Shown: positions 1 to 5,329 of the stretch, in pieces
Layout of the letters: each line of letters begins with the position of its first letter
Position numbering within the stretch: the first letter of the stretch is position 1
NCBI GenBank assembly: GCA_948482865.1
Contig: CAOMHR010000114.1
Coordinates: forward strand, 1 to 5,423
Length of the DNA: 5,423 nucleotides
From: Christensenellaceae bacterium
Lineage (GTDB): Bacteria; Bacillota; Clostridia; Christensenellales; Borkfalkiaceae
Direction of reading: 5' to 3'
Made by a program: the position numbers and the translations under genes
The notes under the pieces: generated by a model
The model's input: only the letters and a program-made list of their open reading frames with translations
Told to the model about the DNA's origin: nothing
Database searches by the model: none

Positions 1-1086
1 TATATATTCTGTAAGTGATTTTATAGAGTTTGGTATAAACGAAATTCCCATAGAAACAAAAAACAAGCAACATACCGAATAAATGGAAGGGTGGCGCAGG
101 AGTGAGCTGAACGTTACCGCCGTCTTAGTTACGGCGCCTTCTATAATAATCAAAAATATTATTCCCATATATATAAACATTGCCGCAACTGCAATCTTTA
201 TAAAAAAAACGTTCACAATGTCAAATCTGAAAAATGCAATACATATAAGCAGTAAGCCGAAGATAATAACAAATCCGCCTGCCGACGGCGGCATACCGTT
301 CATCAAGTCGTAGACGCCTGCAAAAGTTAAAACTATACCTATAAAAATTGCAACGCAACCTATAACAAGCGCGGGTAAATCAACGCGGTTAACAGTATCG
401 TAATTTTTGCGTTTTTCCTTTTTTGGTTTTTCTTTCACGGTATCGCGTTTTTTATTTTTGTCCGATAATTCCGTTTCTGTCAGTTTATCGCCCAAATATT
501 TTTTTATCAGATAACTGTCGGCTGTTGGCAGCGGACATTTAAACTCTATGTTTCCCGTATACTCCGCATCAAAAAATAAATATATTCCGCTTTTCGCGGT
601 CATCATTTTTACGTCGTACCGTGTTGAACGGTGTATGAATTCTCTTTTTCCGTCAACGAATAGGATGATTGCGTTTTCGTAAATGGCTATTGAGTTTTCT
701 TTGCCCTTGCGCGTATCGTATGATTCGATATCGGAGCGCAGCTCGTTAAGGTTATTGCGCGATTCGGGGCTGTGCGGACGATAAAACTGAGTAATGAAGC
801 GCAAAAATATTCCCCATAACCCGAAAACGGATAATATACATATAAGCAGTACTATTAAAATAACAATAAACAACGGAACGTAATATTTAATGACTGAGCT
901 TACGGTGTAATTTTTTAAGTCGAGTACAAAGTTCCAGATACACCAAACCGTAATCAGCAGCATACACAGTAAGTTGCTTATCGCCATAAACGATTTTAAA
1001 TGTTTTTTGCGCCGGGTTTTTGTCATATCCAACGGAGAAACCGAGTCGTTGTATTCGTATAAAAGTTTTCCGTAATTTTCTTGCAT
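1..1086 (-). CDS. Polytopic membrane protein of unknown function, C-terminus cut by the window edge
   Basis: The frame is open from an ATG at 1086 down to base 1, giving 362 codons with no stop, so the 3' end lies outside the window. Seen in the translation: a Lys/Arg-rich N-terminus (residues 24-31), hydrophobic segments at about 34-55 and 68-98, a soluble stretch at about 100-205, a very basic linker at about 210-228, then four more hydrophobic segments at about 237-260, 268-286, 289-316 and 333-352. The soluble stretch, with short beta-like runs such as IAIYENAIILFVDG and GIYLFFDAEY followed by a helix, loosely recalls the PH-like C-terminal domain of YcxB-type proteins; that is a weak guess. 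The product is not otherwise recognised. The ATG has no Shine-Dalgarno and lies 6 nt after a perfect -10 box. It follows the importer ATPase gene by 56 bp on the same strand with no terminator between, so read-through is also possible. Confidence 0.82.
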   Translation of the reverse strand, partial: MQENYGKLLYEYNDSVSPLDMTKTRRKKHLKSFMAISNLLCMLLITVWCIWNFVLDLKNYTVSSVIKYYVPLFIVILIVLLICILSVFGLWGIFLRFITQFYRPHSPESRNNLNELRSDIESYDTRKGKENSIAIYENAIILFVDGKREFIHRSTRYDVKMMTAKSGIYLFFDAEYTGNIEFKCPLPTADSYLIKKYLGDKLTETELSDKNKKRDTVKEKPKKEKRKNYDTVNRVDLPALVIGCVAIFIGIVLTFAGVYDLMNGMPPSAGGFVIIFGLLLICIAFFRFDIVNVFFIKIAVAAMFIYMGIIFLIIIEGAVTKTAVTFSSLLRHPSIYSVCCLFFVSMGISFIPNSIKSLTEYI

Positions 1087-1092
1087 ATTAAA

Positions 1093-1121
1093 ATTATAGA
1101 TTTGGTTATTTATAATGTCAA
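1093..1121 (-). promoter_or_regulatory. Perfect-consensus sigma-A promoter of the 1086 gene
   Basis: On the minus strand the -35 is TTGACA (1121-1116) and the -10 is TATAAT (1098-1093), separated by exactly 17 nt. All 12 hexamer positions match consensus. Six bases (TTTAAT) follow before the ATG at 1086, so the standard +1 position falls on the A of the start codon. This predicts a leaderless mRNA. The promoter sits in the 56-bp gap after the ATPase gene. Confidence 0.75.
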
Positions 1122-1142
1122 ATAATTTTAATTTATCCTTAT

Positions 1143-2045
1143 TTACAACACCTTTGATAAAAATTCTTTCAGTCTGTCGTTTTTCGGGTTGCCGAAAAGT
1201 TCTTCGGGCGGAGCCTGTTCCACAACGTGTCCGCCGTCCATAAATATGACTCGGGTTGCAACTTCTTTTGCAAAATTCATTTCGTGCGTGACTATGACCA
1301 TGGTCATACCTTCGTCTGCAAGCTCTTTTATCAGCTGCAACACTTCGCCAACCATTTCGGGGTCAAGGGCGGAAGTAGGTTCGTCGAAAAGCATTACTTT
1401 GGGATTCATTGCAAGGGCGCGCACTATGGCTATTCTCTGCCGCTGTCCGCCCGAAAGGGTGGAAGGGTAGACGTTCGCTTTGTCGTCCAGACCTATCCGT
1501 TTCAAAAGCCGCAGGGCGTTTGCGGCAGCGTCTTCTTTGATTTTTTTTGCGTTCGTCTGCAAGGGCGGCACGGGCGATTTTTTGTTTTTGCCTTTGAACA
1601 GGTTGCAAAATTTCAGACTGAAATTTTTAAGCTGCGCCCGCCTTAAATCCTGCATTGCAACGTGTACGGGCGCGAAGGTTATGTTTTTAAGCACGGTCAT
1701 ATTGTTGAACAGGTTAAAGTGCTGAAACACCATTCCCATACGGCGGCGCTGTATGTTTATGTCCACGCGTAAATCGCAAAGGTTGTTTCCTTCAAAAAAC
1801 ACGTATCCGTCCGTGGGGTCTTCCAGAACGTTTAAACAGCGCAAGAACGTGCTTTTGCCGCTTCCCGAAGGTCCTATTATGGCGACCTTTTCACCCGCAA
1901 AAATTTTTTCGCTTATGTTGTCAAGCACTTTCAGCTCGCCGAATTTTTTGGTGAGATGCTGGACTTCTATCATAGCCGAGCGGTCGCAAGGCTCTACGGG
2001 CGTCACCTGTGTTTTTATAAATTTCTGCTTTTTATCTCTTTTCAC
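1143..2045 (-). CDS. Polar amino acid ABC transporter ATPase with an N-terminal extension and a helical-domain insertion
   Basis: This is the cytoplasmic ATPase that powers the amino acid importer (GlnQ/HisP family). Motifs in order: A-loop Phe35, Walker A GPSGSGKS (58-65), Q-loop Gln108, signature LSGGQ (197-201), Walker B VMLFDEP (217-223) with catalytic Glu222, D-loop SALD (225-228), H-loop His254. At 300 residues it is longer than the usual 240-250. About 24 residues precede the family's normal N-terminus (MIEVQ), and roughly 35 extra, basic residues lie between the Q-loop and the signature (about 132-172). The start is a GTG at 2045 with SD AAAGGAGG ten bases upstream; the internal ATG at 1973 has no SD. 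The reading frame overlaps the permease end by 14 nt, which suggests translational coupling. All catalytic motifs are intact, so it is expected to be active. The exact substrate cannot be read from this subunit. Confidence 0.95.
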   Translation of the reverse strand: MKRDKKQKFIKTQVTPVEPCDRSAMIEVQHLTKKFGELKVLDNISEKIFAGEKVAIIGPSGSGKSTFLRCLNVLEDPTDGYVFFEGNNLCDLRVDINIQRRRMGMVFQHFNLFNNMTVLKNITFAPVHVAMQDLRRAQLKNFSLKFCNLFKGKNKKSPVPPLQTNAKKIKEDAAANALRLLKRIGLDDKANVYPSTLSGGQRQRIAIVRALAMNPKVMLFDEPTSALDPEMVGEVLQLIKELADEGMTMVIVTHEMNFAKEVATRVIFMDGGHVVEQAPPEELFGNPKNDRLKEFLSKVL

Positions 2046-2742
2046 TCTTTCTCAGCCTCCTTTCGATAAGTTTTATTACGAAGGTCAGAAGGTAGACTAT
2101 TGCAAGGTAGCACAGCGCGACTACTATCATAGGGGCAAGGTAGGTGGCAAGGTTCTGACCCGAACCTATAATTTTTGCCACGGCGGTCAGGTCGACCATA
2201 CCTATCATAGAAACTATTGAAGTTTCTTTGATAAGCGCGATAAGCTCGTTGCCGATGGCGGGTATAACGTTTTTCATTCCCTGCGGGATAACGATTCTCG
2301 CCATTGTGAACCCGCTTGAAATTCCTAAGGCGCGGCTTGCTTCGGTCTGACCTTTGTCAACGGAAAGTATGCCGGCGCGGATATTTTCGGATACGTATGC
2401 GCCGCTGTTTATTCCGAATGCGATAATCGCGGTGATTTCCATAGGGAAGCCGCGTATTGCGAATATGACGAAAGCCATAATAAACAATTGCAAAGCCATG
2501 GGCGTGCCGCGTATTACGGTTACGTATGCGTCGCATATAAATTTGGGAGCGATAAGCCATTTGTTTTTGGGCTGTATTTTTATTAACGCCACCAAAGTGC
2601 CGAGCAAAAGCCCCAGAACGCCCGCCCCGACGGAAATTATAAGCGTGGTCCAAAGCCCCTGACCTATCATCTTCATATAAGTTCCGCTTGAAAATATTTC
2701 CGCTATGTTTTCAAAAAAACCTGCCGAAAGGGAGTGTATCAT
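2032..2742 (-). CDS. Polar amino acid ABC transporter permease (HisM/GlnP family)
   Basis: This is the membrane subunit that forms the amino acid translocation path, probably as a homodimer since no second permease gene is present. The 236-residue product has the family length and about five hydrophobic segments, including about 30-55, 84-97 and 203-226. The family motif VIRGTPMALQLF is at 76-87 and the EAA cytoplasmic loop, which docks the ATPase, is at about 134-153 (EASRALG then IVIPQ). I chose ATG 2742 because AAGGA lies 7 nt upstream. An in-frame TTG at 2763 would add seven residues but falls directly at the foot of the intercistronic stem-loop and has no SD. The gene follows the binding-protein gene by 54 bp and overlaps the ATPase gene by 14 nt. 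Nothing looks broken. Confidence 0.94.
   Translation of the reverse strand: MIHSLSAGFFENIAEIFSSGTYMKMIGQGLWTTLIISVGAGVLGLLLGTLVALIKIQPKNKWLIAPKFICDAYVTVIRGTPMALQLFIMAFVIFAIRGFPMEITAIIAFGINSGAYVSENIRAGILSVDKGQTEASRALGISSGFTMARIVIPQGMKNVIPAIGNELIALIKETSIVSMIGMVDLTAVAKIIGSGQNLATYLAPMIVVALCYLAIVYLLTFVIKLIERRLRKSEKR
2056..2063 (-). promoter_or_regulatory. Ribosome binding site AAAGGAGG for the ATPase
   Basis: A full-strength SD lies inside the end of the permease gene, 10 nt before GTG 2045. It decides the start: it favours the extended N-terminus over the internal ATG at 1973, which lacks any SD. Confidence 0.8.
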
Positions 2743-2749
2743 AATTTTT

Positions 2750-2754
2750 TCCTT
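2750..2754 (-). promoter_or_regulatory. Ribosome binding site AAGGA for the permease
   Basis: AAGGA lies 7 nt before ATG 2742 on the minus strand and favours that start over TTG 2763. It is outside the upstream stem-loop, so the hairpin should not hide it. Confidence 0.65.
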
Positions 2755-2761
2755 AAACGTC

Positions 2762-2789
2762 AAAAGGGAACCGCAAAAGCAGTTCCCTT
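2762..2789 (-). terminator. Intercistronic stem-loop (attenuator or mRNA-stabilising hairpin)
   Basis: Read on the minus strand, GGGAACTGC (2787-2779), loop TTTT, and GCGGTTCCC (2774-2766) form a 9-bp stem with one U-G pair, extendable by two A-U pairs. Only a short run of four U follows (2765-2762), so it is a leaky terminator at best. It lies 7 nt after the binding-protein stop codon. In ABC importers, hairpins here commonly keep binding-protein mRNA more abundant than permease/ATPase mRNA, either by partial termination or by blocking 3' exonucleases. The position fits that role; the effect is inferred. Confidence 0.7.
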
Positions 2790-2796
2790 GCTTTTA

Positions 2797-3642
2797 TTAT
2801 TTCAATCCGAGATGTTGCGATACAAGCGCGTTAATGCCTTCTTCGCCCAGTTCTTCGAGAACCGAGTTGATTGCGTTTAAAAGCTCGCTGTTGCCTTTTG
2901 TCACGCAAATCGCATACTGTTCAACGGTGGGGTAGTCTGCGGTCGCTTCTTCGTCTGCCGACGCGGGATAGTACAGCGCATAGCATTTATAGCCGTTGTT
3001 ATTTTTAACTATGTATTGCGCGGGCAGTTTGTCGACGACTACCGCGTCCATCTTATTTGCGCCTATTGCGTCTACCGCAAGCTGTGCGTTGTCGTACGCG
3101 GTGCATTTTGCGCCGCTTCCGTGAAGTTGACCTGTATAACCTTCTTCGCCGTCTATTTCAAGGTTTACGTAAATGTCGCCCGTCGTGTCGCGCTGGACGC
3201 CGATTTCTTTGCCGCCGAGCTCGCTCCAAAGCACGTATTCGACGTCGCCGTCAAGGTGGGTTGTTACCGTCGCGTTTGCGGGAAATATCGCATACTGTAC
3301 GGAAGTGAAGTAGGGGTTGGAAAAGTCTACTTTTTCCTTGCGCTCTTCGGTTATGGTAATTCCCGCCGCGCCGCAATCGAATTTTTTGCCCGAAGCTACG
3401 TTGTCGATAATTACGTCAAATTCGGTATTGGTAAAAACAACTTCTTTATTGAGTTTTTCGCCGACCATATTCATTATGTCAACGTCTACGCCCTTGATAT
3501 TTAAATCTTTGTCGTAATACTCGAATGGAGCGAAAAACGCGTTTGTGTCGACGTAAATTTTATTGTCGCTGCAAGCCGTCAGCGAAATCGCGCTTGCCGT
3601 AATAACTGCGGCGGAAGCCAGTCCCAATACTATCTTTTTCAT
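2797..3642 (-). CDS. Amino acid ABC transporter substrate-binding lipoprotein
   Basis: This is the extracellular, lipid-anchored receptor that captures an amino acid and delivers it to the permease. The 281-residue product starts with a lipoprotein signal peptide (MKK, a hydrophobic run, lipobox LTAC with Cys24). Family 3 binding-protein features follow: NAFFAPFEYYD (34-44), GVDVDIM (51-57), ITITEERKEKVDFSNPYF (95-112) and VVVDK (201-205). By family homology Arg101 should bind the ligand carboxylate and Asp204 the amino group, which indicates an alpha-amino acid ligand. The usual VQxGTTGD loop reads VQRDTTGD, with Asp where Gly is common. About 20 residues around 160-180 look like an expanded loop. 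ATG 3642 was chosen because SD AGAGGT is 8 nt upstream; ATG 3648 leaves only 2 nt. First gene of the importer operon. The specific ligand cannot be fixed from sequence alone. Confidence 0.94.
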   Translation of the reverse strand: MKKIVLGLASAAVITASAISLTACSDNKIYVDTNAFFAPFEYYDKDLNIKGVDVDIMNMVGEKLNKEVVFTNTEFDVIIDNVASGKKFDCGAAGITITEERKEKVDFSNPYFTSVQYAIFPANATVTTHLDGDVEYVLWSELGGKEIGVQRDTTGDIYVNLEIDGEEGYTGQLHGSGAKCTAYDNAQLAVDAIGANKMDAVVVDKLPAQYIVKNNNGYKCYALYYPASADEEATADYPTVEQYAICVTKGNSELLNAINSVLEELGEEGINALVSQHLGLK

Positions 3643-3650
3643 TATCATTT

Positions 3651-3656
3651 ACCTCT
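3651..3656 (-). promoter_or_regulatory. Ribosome binding site AGAGGT for the binding protein
   Basis: AGAGGT on the minus strand is 8 nt from ATG 3642 but only 2 nt from ATG 3648, so it selects the shorter product beginning MKKIV. Confidence 0.65.
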
Positions 3657-3673
3657 GTTTTTGCAATGACAAT

Positions 3674-3702
3674 ATATTATCACCGCGCATTTTAAAATGC
3701 AA
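3674..3702 (-). promoter_or_regulatory. Promoter of the amino acid importer operon
   Basis: On the minus strand: -35 TTGCAT (3702-3697), 17-nt spacer, and -10 TAATAT (3679-3674) with the TGA extension just before it (3682-3680). The -35 is weak and the extended -10 compensates. The predicted +1 is near 3667, giving a leader of about 25 nt that carries the AGAGGT site. Confidence 0.5.
3687..3700. promoter_or_regulatory. Perfect 14-bp palindrome, candidate operator
   Basis: GCATTTTAAAATGC is its own reverse complement. It overlaps the -35 box of the importer promoter and runs into the spacer (about -20 to -33), a classic place for a repressor to block RNA polymerase. I do not recognise the regulator. 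Function is inferred from symmetry and position. Confidence 0.4.
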
Positions 3703-3706
3703 GTAA

Positions 3707-3744
3707 TTTTTATATTAATTCAAAAAAATGTATATTTAATCATT
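3707..3744. promoter_or_regulatory. Two tandem ARG-box-like sites (candidate ArgR/AhrC binding)
   Basis: Against the ArgR/AhrC core TGAATWWWWATTCA, TTTATATTAATTCA (3709-3722) and TGTATATTTAATCA (3729-3742) each match at 12 of 14 positions. Taken as 18-bp boxes they are 2 bp apart, with centres 20 bp apart, close to the two-turn spacing of known tandem ARG boxes. They lie just upstream of the importer -35 (about -40 to -77). The region is AT-rich, so chance matches are a real concern. Confidence 0.3.
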
Positions 3745-3806
3745 CGGTGTGATTTTATTACATTTTAGCGCGGCGTAAAACGTTGAATAATTTTCGGCGG
3801 TGTGAT
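3745..3806 (+). repeat. 9-bp direct repeat CGGTGTGAT in the divergent control region
   Basis: CGGTGTGAT occurs at 3745-3753 and again at 3798-3806, 53 bp apart, about five helical turns. The second copy holds the TG extension and the first base of the -10 of the plus-strand promoter. It could be an activator or repressor site, or the relic of a duplicated promoter. Confidence 0.35.
3763..3780. repeat. Short inverted repeat TTTTA-8-TAAAA
   Basis: TTTTA (3763-3767) and TAAAA (3776-3780) flank the GC-rich core GCGCGGCG, ending 2 bp before the -35 of the plus-strand promoter. Five-bp arms are short, and this may be chance; listed as a minor operator candidate. Confidence 0.2.
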
Positions 3807-3811
3807 AGAAT
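3783..3811 (+). promoter_or_regulatory. Extended -10 promoter of the DUF4874/DUF4832 gene
   Basis: The -35 is TTGAAT (3783-3788), the spacer is 17 nt, and the -10 is TAGAAT (3806-3811) preceded by TGA (3803-3805). The predicted +1 is near 3818, only 3 nt before ATG 3821, so the mRNA should have almost no leader. The TAG of the -10 box is itself an in-frame stop, which rules out a start further upstream. Confidence 0.65.
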
Positions 3812-3820
3812 GAGTACGGT

Positions 3821-5215
3821 ATGAAAAAGGAAGAAATAAGCGACAAAAAACTTTTGTGTTATCTCTCGGCGTTGGTTGCGGCGGTTATAGCTTTGATACT
3901 GGTAATCGCGCTTCCTTTAAGCTGCGCCGCGCCGAAAGTGAATCTGTTTGACGAAAGTATTGAAAAAGCCGACAATCCCGACCAGGGCTTTTACCGCCCC
4001 GTATACGTCGAAGTAACCGACGGCGGGGTAAAGTACAATGCAAATATAATAAACGACGGTACGCAGCTTTACCACTTGCGCGTGGACATAAGCGCCTTTT
4101 CAAAGGCGGTGAACGGCGTTGCGGATAAAGAACTTACGCCGTCCGCTCTCGAGGGTTTTTCGGGTGTGTTGCAGTTTTTGCGTTCTCGCGGCAAAAACGC
4201 GGTGGTGCGTTTTGCCTACGACCCGAAATACGGCGGACAGAAGGACAGAGAGCCTTCAATGGACACAATGCTTAAACACATAGAGCAGGTCAGCGGCGTT
4301 CTCAATAAATTCCCCGCAACGGTGACGGCTGTGGAAGCGGGGCTTTTGGGTCCCTGGGGTGAAATGCATTCAAGCAAAATCGCAACCCTTAAAAATAAAG
4401 TTGCGATTGCCGGAAAATATCTTGAAGAGACTGCGGGCGGCAACCTTGCGGTTCTGGTAAGAACGCCTGACGTGATTTACGGCGCGCTCGGCATTACAAT
4501 AAATGAAATAGACGGATACGCCGTTGCGCAAAGTTCGCCGGTTTACAGGCTGGGAATGTATAACGACGGTTATCTGGGTACCGAAAACGATACGGGGACG
4601 TATACCGACAGGGCGCGCGAAGTCAGGTTTATGAGCATGCAGAACGGTCACCTGCCTTACGGCGGCGAAGTGGTTTTGCCAGACAGTAAGTTGCACGACA
4701 TAGAAAACTGCACGCCAGAAATGTTTGAAATGGGTTTGAGCTATCTCAATATAGAGTGGAACGGCGCCGTAATCGATAAGTGGAAAAATACTTATTATAC
4801 CAAAAAGTGCGGCGGGGACGCGCTCTATTACGGCGGCACCGCGTTCGATTATATACAAAACCATATGGGTTACAGGCTGGTATTAAGGCAGAGCAGCCTT
4901 AAATACTCCGCGGGGGAATTAAAGGTAAAACTTAAAATAGACAACGTCGGCTTCGGCAACCTGCTTAAAAGTAAACAGACAAAACTGATTCTGGAAAGCG
5001 AAGACGGCGCGGTTACGGAAATTCCGTGCGGAACGTACGCGGGCGGCGACGCGGCTTTTACGGTAAAGTGCAATCTTTCTGGCAGTTATAAGGCGTACGT
5101 GTGTTTTTACGGCGAAGAGTACGGCGGCAAACCCAATTACGCCGTGCGGCTTGCGAACAAAGACGTATGGAGCGAACGGTATAAAGCCAATTTTATAGGC
5201 AATGTCAAAATTTAA
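3821..5215 (+). CDS. Membrane-anchored extracellular DUF4874/DUF4832 protein
   Basis: The 464-residue product has a basic N-terminus, one hydrophobic segment (11-35) and a long extracellular part. Family-type motifs: NPDQGFY (52-58), LYHLRVDISAFS (83-94), RFAYD (130-134), GLLGPWGEMHSS (174-185), RTPD (214-217), YNDGYLGTENDTGTY (247-261), YGGEV (280-284), GLSYLNIEWN (305-314) and GYRLVL (350-355). The first part fits DUF4874 and the rest DUF4832; together they resemble a glycoside-hydrolase-like barrel. Residues from about 356 look like an Ig-like beta domain. Enzyme activity on surface or external carbohydrate is plausible but unproven; Glu181 and Glu283 are candidate acidic residues. Ser-Cys near 34-35 is not a good lipobox because Pro is at -3; the segment may be an uncleaved anchor or be cut near SCA-A. 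ATG 3821 has no SD. The gene is divergent from the importer and no carbohydrate gene adjoins it here. Confidence 0.85.
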   Translation: MKKEEISDKKLLCYLSALVAAVIALILVIALPLSCAAPKVNLFDESIEKADNPDQGFYRPVYVEVTDGGVKYNANIINDGTQLYHLRVDISAFSKAVNGVADKELTPSALEGFSGVLQFLRSRGKNAVVRFAYDPKYGGQKDREPSMDTMLKHIEQVSGVLNKFPATVTAVEAGLLGPWGEMHSSKIATLKNKVAIAGKYLEETAGGNLAVLVRTPDVIYGALGITINEIDGYAVAQSSPVYRLGMYNDGYLGTENDTGTYTDRAREVRFMSMQNGHLPYGGEVVLPDSKLHDIENCTPEMFEMGLSYLNIEWNGAVIDKWKNTYYTKKCGGDALYYGGTAFDYIQNHMGYRLVLRQSSLKYSAGELKVKLKIDNVGFGNLLKSKQTKLILESEDGAVTEIPCGTYAGGDAAFTVKCNLSGSYKAYVCFYGEEYGGKPNYAVRLANKDVWSERYKANFIGNVKI

Positions 5216-5249
5216 CGGCTGTTTATGCAAATTTGTTTGCCGTCTGCTA

Positions 5250-5278
5250 TTGCAATAATTGCATTTTTATGATAAAAT
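5250..5278 (+). promoter_or_regulatory. Extended -10 promoter of the DUF1538-like gene
   Basis: The -35 is TTGCAA (5250-5255), the spacer is 17 nt, and the -10 is TAAAAT (5273-5278) preceded by TGA (5270-5272). The predicted +1 is near 5285, giving a leader of about 45 nt, unlike the near-leaderless gene upstream. Confidence 0.55.
5251..5268 (+). terminator. Weak intrinsic terminator after the DUF4832 gene
   Basis: TGCAA (5251-5255), loop TAA, TTGCA (5259-5263) and then five T (5264-5268), 35 nt after the stop codon. The AT-rich 5-bp stem is weak. It overlaps the -35 of the next promoter, so it could equally be an operator-like palindrome. A second small hairpin (GCAAA/TTTGC, 5227-5240) precedes it. 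Confidence 0.3.
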
Positions 5279-5283
5279 ATATC

Positions 5284-5302
5284 ATAAGGCATTGCGCCTT
5301 AT
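5284..5302 (+). other. Hairpin at the 5' end of the DUF1538-like leader
   Basis: ATAAGGC (5284-5290), loop ATTGC, GCCTTAT (5296-5302) make a 7-bp perfect stem starting at the predicted +1. A hairpin right at an mRNA 5' end usually protects it from 5'-end-dependent decay. It has no U-tract, so it is not a terminator. Confidence 0.45.
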
Positions 5303-5329
5303 ATTAAAGAAAAAAGCGGTGGTAGACTA

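Noticed and set aside
83..313. 76-codon plus-strand open frame near the left edge
   Set aside because: It is opposite the hydrophobic C-terminal segments of the edge-open membrane protein, whose frame is far longer and has a perfect promoter.
1087..1142. Terminator after the importer ATPase gene
   Set aside because: The 56-bp spacer has no usable stem-loop, only AT-rich sequence and the next gene's promoter.
1227..1646. 139-codon plus-strand open frame antisense to the ATPase gene
   Set aside because: It lies wholly opposite intact ATPase motifs and reads as low-complexity, Cys/Phe-rich sequence with no SD; a codon-bias shadow.
2743..2763. TTG at 2763 as the permease start
   Set aside because: It sits at the foot of the hairpin with no SD, whereas ATG 2742 has AAGGA 7 nt upstream and gives the family-length product.
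3016..3504. 162-codon plus-strand open frame antisense to the binding-protein gene
   Set aside because: The opposite strand is an intact lipoprotein gene with family motifs; the antisense translation has no recognisable domain.
3643..3648. ATG at 3648 as the binding-protein start
   Set aside because: Only 2 nt separate it from AGAGGT; ATG 3642 has 8 nt and begins the typical MKK signal peptide.
3914..3928. Lipoprotein attachment at Cys35 of the DUF4832 protein
   Set aside because: The sequence before the Cys is LPLS, with Pro at -3, which does not fit the lipobox.
4370..4864. 164-codon minus-strand open frame inside the DUF4832 gene
   Set aside because: It is opposite the conserved DUF4874/DUF4832 core and has no promoter or SD.
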